A stretch of 10,375 nt of DNA, from the NCBI GenBank assembly GCA_937902865.1, contig CALFNJ010000075.1, positions 1-10,375 on the forward strand, in the 5' to 3' direction. This stretch comes from an uncultured Opitutaceae bacterium (GTDB lineage: Bacteria > Verrucomicrobiota > Verrucomicrobiia > Opitutales > Opitutaceae). The notes under the pieces are model-generated. The model made no database searches. It worked only from the letters and a program-made list of their open reading frames with translations, and was not told where the DNA came from. Both the position numbers and the translations under genes were made by a program. Each line of letters opens with the position of its first letter. Position 1 is the stretch's first letter. This document shows, piece after piece, positions 6,833-10,375 of this stretch.

Positions 6833-6903
6833 ACAGGAGTCGAACCGAGAACGATCCGAGAATCAGAATTCCGACCTCGGATCGGCCTCGGTTCGACTCC
6901 TGT
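6833..6903. repeat. ACAGGAG-family palindrome, copy 4 (71 bases, dispersed)
   Basis: A divergent relative of the three hairpins near 1431-1952. It has the same length as copy 1, with acaggag and ctcctgt ends, aaccgag within, and a GAATTC centre. Its outer arms form a perfect 20-bp pairing (6830-6849 with 6887-6906), and inner arms cgatccgag/ctcggatcg (6852-6860 and 6876-6884) add 9 bp. It lies 47 bases upstream of the tandem SGNH start, so it may be in the leader of that gene. Confidence 0.9.
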
Positions 6904-6947
6904 AAAAGCAATCCGGTGCTTGGGATGGACGGGGCGTTGGATTTTTT

Positions 6948-7039
6948 AACACGGAGGCCGCGGAGGAGAAAAGAGGGCTCGGAGGAGCTTGAGTCGGATT
7001 TTATTCGTGCCCTCCCTTCCCCTCCGCGTCCTCCGTGTT
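6948..7039. repeat. CACGGAG-type long palindrome
   Basis: Two 34-base arms (6948-6981 and 7006-7039) match at 29 positions after reverse-complementing, with a 24-base loop. The arms begin aacacggagg and are built of CGGAGG motifs, a GC-richer relative in style of the CACAGAG palindrome at 5067. It ends four bases before the stop codon of the PL4 lyase and so sits in its 3' untranslated RNA. No run of T follows on the minus strand. Confidence 0.88.
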
Positions 7040-7043
7040 CCAT

Positions 7044-8972
7044 TCAGTTGTTGGCTGCGGTGCGGGCGGACTCGTCGAGTTCCAGCCGCAGGTAATCGTA
7101 GATCACGCCGTTGTTCACGGGGCCGGCGGGGACGGTCAGCGTCAGGACATTCTTGCCCGACTGCAGCATCGCCGCATCGAAGGTCACATCCCGCTCGTAC
7201 CAGATGGCCTGGATCGAATGGCGGGTGATCGCGCCGTCGCCGGGAAGACGATCGAGCTGCCCGGCGGGCTTGCCGTTCACGGCGACGTCGATCGTGCGGC
7301 CATCGGTGCCGCAGATGGCGAGGCGCAGGACCGCCTGGCCCTTCGGCGCCGCAGGCAGGTTGAAGGTGATCGCGAACGGCGTGGCGCGGCCGGGGCTGCG
7401 GACGCCGAAATACGGCGCGGGCTTGGCCTTGGGGTCCTCGTTGTGCGGGACCTGCTGGAAGAACCAGTCGCGGCGGAAATCGCTCTGGCCGATGACATAG
7501 TTCACGTCGTGCGGAAACAGCGTCGCGTATTTCAGCGAGATCTCGGGATCGGCGTACTCGTCGCCCATGAAAAACTCCGAGCCGTTGCGATTCGGGATGC
7601 CGATGTCCCAGACCTGCCGGCCGTGGCGCACGGGCCGCCACTCGAGCCGGCCGAGATCGAGCGACTGGCCGGGCGCGACCGTGACGTCCGCCCGCAGGTA
7701 TTCGCCGAGGATCCCGTCGGCAAACGCGCTCAGCGCATAGGTGCCCGGACGGACGTTCGGGATGGAGAAATTGCCGTCGGCCTCGCCGCGGACCCAGAAC
7801 TCGTAGTGCTTCGCATCGGTCTGCCAGGTGATCGTGCGCGGCGGCAGCGCCGGCGCGCCATTCTGCGGCGGCCGCACGAACGGCGACGTGTACGAGGCGG
7901 CCGCCAGGCCGACGAGAAGATGCGGCGTTTGCGCTTTCGGCGCCTGCGGGTCGTTGACCACGAGGCGGCCCTTCACGCTCCCGCGCTGCTCACGATGAGG
8001 ATAATCGAGGCCATCGACCCAGGCGTAGGGCCACTTGGCGCTCTCACGCCCCGCCTGGACCTGCGCGTCCTTCCAGAGCGCCTGCGGATCGCCGCCGGAA
8101 TTCACGTAGAGGAAGAAAGGTCCGATCGTCTTCGTCCAGCGCTCCTGTTCTCCCACCTCGACCGCCGCGCCGCCATAATGGCTGCTGCGCCAGTAATTGT
8201 GGATGCACGGCGCCGCGACCGGCGTGGTGTCCCGGTGGCAGAGAAACTCCACCTTGGTCGGGCCGCCGCTGAGATACTCGTTCGAGGGGTTGACGAGCCA
8301 GAAACCGGTCTGCTTCGCCGGACTCGACCAGCCGTAGACCGGATGATCGTACTGGACGGCAGTGTAGATGTACTTGTCGCCCTCGTGCAGCTCGCGCGGA
8401 TAAGCCATGTTGTGGCGATCGTCCATCGTCAGCCAGTCGAACATGTCCGCGAGCTTCGCGCAGTAGCGCGCCTCGGTCATCGTGGCCGCGGGATAGCCGG
8501 GCAGATGGTCGAACGTGCAGGACGTGTACACGCCGGAGTCGCCGCGACCCAGCGTGTAGCGGATCTCGATGTCGGCCGGAAAATCGCCGCCCTGCGCGGC
8601 GCCGGGACCGTGGCCCATCTTTCGGCCGCCCGAGATGCCCTTGACCGAGACCTCGCCGCGTTCCCCGCCATTGGCTTTCGGATCGATCGTGACCTTCGTC
8701 AGCAACTGCGTGCCGCCGGTCGTATCGTGTGACCAGTAGCCGCCGGAGTGGCCGGAGTTGAACGCGAGGGTCTCCGTGCCGCGGTACTGCAGCGACAGCA
8801 GGTCGCCGTTCTTCTTGCTCACGCGCGCGGTGACGATGCCGTTCGCGAGCGTGAACGCCGCGTCATCCTCGGCGACCGTCACCGCGCCGGCCGCGGCCTG
8901 GGCGGCGGACAGGCCGGTCGCGGAGATGACGGCGCAGGCCAGGCCGAAGGAGAAGCGCAACGTCGACGTCAT
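7044..8972 (-). CDS. rhamnogalacturonan endolyase, family PL4 (copy A)
   Basis: This complete 642-residue secreted lyase should cleave Rha-GalA bonds of RG-I by beta-elimination, leaving unsaturated ends. The signal peptide covers about residues 1-26 (GLSAAQA-AAG). The N-terminal beta-sandwich (about 30-310) has HEGDKYIYTA with Lys200, YGWSSP, FWLVNPSNEYLSGGP (224-238) and VEFLCHRD with His246. Lys200 and His246 align with the catalytic Lys/His pair known in fungal PL4 (Lys150 and His210 of the Aspergillus enzyme). KWPYAWVDGLDYP leads into a fibronectin-III-like domain (about 330-440) with the DAKHYEFWVRGEADGNFSIP segment. The C-terminal CBM-like sandwich (about 450-642) has VWDIGIPNRNGSEF and NVLTLTVP. 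The frame is open to 9161, but the ATG at 8972 has an AAAGGA site and starts the signal peptide. The neighbour at 9235-10375 is a paralogue. Confidence 0.93.
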   Translation of the reverse strand: MTSTLRFSFGLACAVISATGLSAAQAAAGAVTVAEDDAAFTLANGIVTARVSKKNGDLLSLQYRGTETLAFNSGHSGGYWSHDTTGGTQLLTKVTIDPKANGGERGEVSVKGISGGRKMGHGPGAAQGGDFPADIEIRYTLGRGDSGVYTSCTFDHLPGYPAATMTEARYCAKLADMFDWLTMDDRHNMAYPRELHEGDKYIYTAVQYDHPVYGWSSPAKQTGFWLVNPSNEYLSGGPTKVEFLCHRDTTPVAAPCIHNYWRSSHYGGAAVEVGEQERWTKTIGPFFLYVNSGGDPQALWKDAQVQAGRESAKWPYAWVDGLDYPHREQRGSVKGRLVVNDPQAPKAQTPHLLVGLAAASYTSPFVRPPQNGAPALPPRTITWQTDAKHYEFWVRGEADGNFSIPNVRPGTYALSAFADGILGEYLRADVTVAPGQSLDLGRLEWRPVRHGRQVWDIGIPNRNGSEFFMGDEYADPEISLKYATLFPHDVNYVIGQSDFRRDWFFQQVPHNEDPKAKPAPYFGVRSPGRATPFAITFNLPAAPKGQAVLRLAICGTDGRTIDVAVNGKPAGQLDRLPGDGAITRHSIQAIWYERDVTFDAAMLQSGKNVLTLTVPAGPVNNGVIYDYLRLELDESARTAANN

Positions 8973-8976
8973 GGGA

Positions 8977-8982
8977 TCCTTT
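8977..8982 (-). promoter_or_regulatory. ribosome binding site of PL4 lyase copy A
   Basis: AAAGGA on the minus strand stands 4 bases before the ATG at 8972. It decides the start: the upstream in-frame ATG at 9161 would add 63 residues read through the palindromic gap and bury the signal peptide. Confidence 0.6.
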
Positions 8983-9024
8983 CGAAAGAGAGCGATGTCC
9001 TTATCCGGCAGGATTCGAGTGAAT

Positions 9025-9104
9025 CGTTCTCTTTCTTCTTTTTCATTCTCTTTCTTCCCGGGAGTTTGGTGGAGAAAGAGGAATGAGAAGGAGACCGAGA
9101 AAGA
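9025..9104. repeat. GAGAAAG-type purine/pyrimidine palindrome
   Basis: A pyrimidine-rich stretch (about 9025-9058, repeats of CTCTTTCTT) faces a purine-rich stretch (about 9071-9104, repeats of GAGAAAG and GAATGAGAAGGAG), which is its imperfect reverse complement. A good inner part is ctctttcttcc with ggagaaagag. It lies in the 262-base gap between the two PL4 genes. On the minus strand it falls between the stop of copy B and the start of copy A. Indels in the arms make the limits approximate. Confidence 0.7.
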
Positions 9105-9234
9105 CTCTTTCGGAGGGTGGGAGGAATCAGGACAGGACGGAAACAACAGCCAACGGAACACACCTACACCCCAAGATCCGGACGCCTGAAAACGATCCGA
9201 TCTTCACAATGCATTCCGTGGGCAAGTGTTTAGT

Positions 9235-10375
9235 TCAATTGCTGGCGGCGGTGCGCATCGACTCATCGAGCTCGAGGCGCACGTAATCGTAGATGATGCC
9301 GTTGGTGAGCCCGCCCGCGGGCACGGTGAGCGTCAGCACGTTGGTGCCGGACTTCAGCAGCGTCGCGGGGAACGGCACCTCACGCTCGTACCACAGACCC
9401 TGGATGCCGTTGCGGCCGACGGTGGAGTCGCCGGTGATCGCGATCGTGCCGGCCGGCTGGCCGTTGACCGCAACCGCGACACCGCTGGTGCTGCCACCGG
9501 CGATCGCAACGCGGAGCGTCGCGGTGCCGCGGGGAGCGCTGGACAGGTCGAAGCTGATCGACCACGGGCTGGCGCGTCCGCCGGCGGCGGGCGGGCCGCC
9601 CGCACCACGGGCTCCGGGCGCACCGCGCGCGGCGGGAGCACCGGGAGCGGCGCCCGCCGGAGCGCCCGGAGCCGGGGCACCGCGCGGAGCCGCCCGGCGG
9701 GCGGCGGCGGCGGCGATGGCGGCCTCGGGATTTTCCGAATGCGGGACGTGCTGGAAATACCAGTCCTTCCGGAAATCACTCTTCCCGATCACGTAGTTCA
9801 CGTCCTTCGGGAACATCTGGGCGTAGACGAGCCCCATGCCGTCGTGGAAATAGTCGTCACCCTTGACGAACTCCCGGCCGTTGCGGTTCGGAATGCCGAT
9901 GTCCCAGAGCTGCTTGCCGTGGCGCACCGGGGTCCAGACGAGGCGATTGAGATCGAGCGTCTGGCCGGGGGTGACGGTGATGTCGGTCTTGGTGAACTCG
10001 CCGAGCACGCCGTCCGCGATCGCGTGCAGCGTGTACTTGCCCGGGCGCACGTTCGGGATGGTGAACGTGCCGTTGTCGTCGCCATAGACCCAGAACTCAT
10101 AGTGCTTCGCATCGGTCATCCAGGTGATGTCCGCCGGCGTGTTGCCCGCCGCGGGACGGTCCGTCGTGACGTGGTAATCGGGATAGGTCAGGCCGACGCG
10201 GACCTTGGTCATCTTCGCGTTCGGCATGATCGGATCCGTGAGCGCGAGCCGGCCCTTGACCGTGGCGCGCTGGTCATGGTGCGGATAATCCACGCCGTTG
10301 ACCCAGGCGTACGGCCATTTCTTGTTTTCGCGGCCGACCTCGCTACCGACAACGCCGCCTGCAACTCCTTTCGGG
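9235..10375 (-). CDS. rhamnogalacturonan endolyase, family PL4 (copy B), C-terminal part
   Basis: The frame is open from the right edge to a TGA at 9235-9237, giving the last 379 residues. The true start is beyond the window. A GTG at 10291-10293 is not the start: the frame upstream reads KKWPYAWVNGVDYPH, matching an internal segment of copy A. The visible part has the end of the catalytic domain, the fibronectin-III-like domain (DAKHYEFWVYGDDNGTFTIP, VRPGKYTL), and the CBM-like domain (LWDIGIPNRNGREF, DVNYVIGKSDFRKDWYF). Its last 41 residues match copy A at 31 positions. The catalytic Lys and His lie outside the window. A long Ala/Pro/Gly insert (9574-9723) that copy A lacks splits the CBM-like domain. 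The likely role is RG-I backbone cleavage, as for copy A, perhaps with different chain-length or side-chain preference. Confidence 0.9.
   Translation of the reverse strand, partial: PKGVAGGVVGSEVGRENKKWPYAWVNGVDYPHHDQRATVKGRLALTDPIMPNAKMTKVRVGLTYPDYHVTTDRPAAGNTPADITWMTDAKHYEFWVYGDDNGTFTIPNVRPGKYTLHAIADGVLGEFTKTDITVTPGQTLDLNRLVWTPVRHGKQLWDIGIPNRNGREFVKGDDYFHDGMGLVYAQMFPKDVNYVIGKSDFRKDWYFQHVPHSENPEAAIAAAAARRAAPRGAPAPGAPAGAAPGAPAARGAPGARGAGGPPAAGGRASPWSISFDLSSAPRGTATLRVAIAGGSTSGVAVAVNGQPAGTIAITGDSTVGRNGIQGLWYEREVPFPATLLKSGTNVLTLTVPAGGLTNGIIYDYVRLELDESMRTAASN
9574..9723 (-). other. Ala/Pro/Gly-rich insert within PL4 copy B
   Basis: About 50 codons encode a low-complexity run that begins with Ala repeats and continues with GAPAPGAP- and RGAPGARG-like units. 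Copy A has only about 15 residues at this place (after VPHNEDP and before the TPFAITFNLP strand). The DNA is a near-repeat of gcc/ggc/ccg-type codons, so slippage expansion is plausible. It probably forms a flexible surface loop or linker. Confidence 0.8.

Noticed and set aside
6830..6906. Intrinsic terminator at the 20-bp-arm palindrome
   Set aside because: The stem is strong, but no T-tract follows it on either strand. It is better described as a repeat element; factor-dependent effects remain possible.
8973..9161. N-terminal extension of PL4 copy A from an ATG at 9161
   Set aside because: The extra 63 residues are read through the purine/pyrimidine palindrome, and a good Shine-Dalgarno plus signal peptide occur at 8972.
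9173..9204. Small hairpin aagatccg ... cgatctt after the stop of PL4 copy B
   Set aside because: The arms are only about 7 bp with a bulge and a long loop, and no T-tract follows on the gene strand.
9235..10293. PL4 copy B as a complete 352-residue protein starting at GTG 10293
   Set aside because: The frame continues upstream to the window edge with sequence homologous to copy A (KKWPYAWVNG), so the start is outside the window.

Overview
This is a GC-rich bacterial window in which all six genes are read from the minus strand. Together they form a secreted machinery for breaking down rhamnogalacturonan I (RG-I), the branched backbone of pectin. No taxonomic marker gene is present. The enzyme set, the many Sec or Tat export signals, the Gly/Pro/Ala-rich inserts and the hairpin-filled gaps suggest a Verrucomicrobiota member close to Opitutaceae. 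That placement is an inference.

Layout in transcription order (right to left): the C-terminal part of a PL4 rhamnogalacturonan lyase (9235-10375, start beyond the window); a second, complete PL4 lyase (7044-8972); a protein with two SGNH/CE12-type esterase domains (5176-6783); a Tat-exported type-B carboxylesterase (3368-5017) whose end overlaps the start of a CE12 rhamnogalacturonan acetylesterase (1972-3387); and the N-terminal 446 residues of a GH106 alpha-L-rhamnosidase (1-1338, running off the left edge). The likely logic is that esterases strip acetyl or other esters from RG-I, the two lyases cut the Rha-GalA backbone by beta-elimination, and the rhamnosidase removes rhamnose from the resulting oligosaccharides.

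The most unusual part is the non-coding DNA. Every gap between genes holds at least one long imperfect palindrome, of at least four sequence types: an ACAGGAG...CTCCTGT type with a GAATTC centre (four copies), a CACAGAG type, a CACGGAG type and a GAGAAAG type. The largest gap (1339-1971) is a tandem array with a 226-227 bp period. Its spacers are nearly identical and carry GTAG-preceded, REP-like hairpins with GNRA-type loops. No transposase, RNA gene or CRISPR array is visible.
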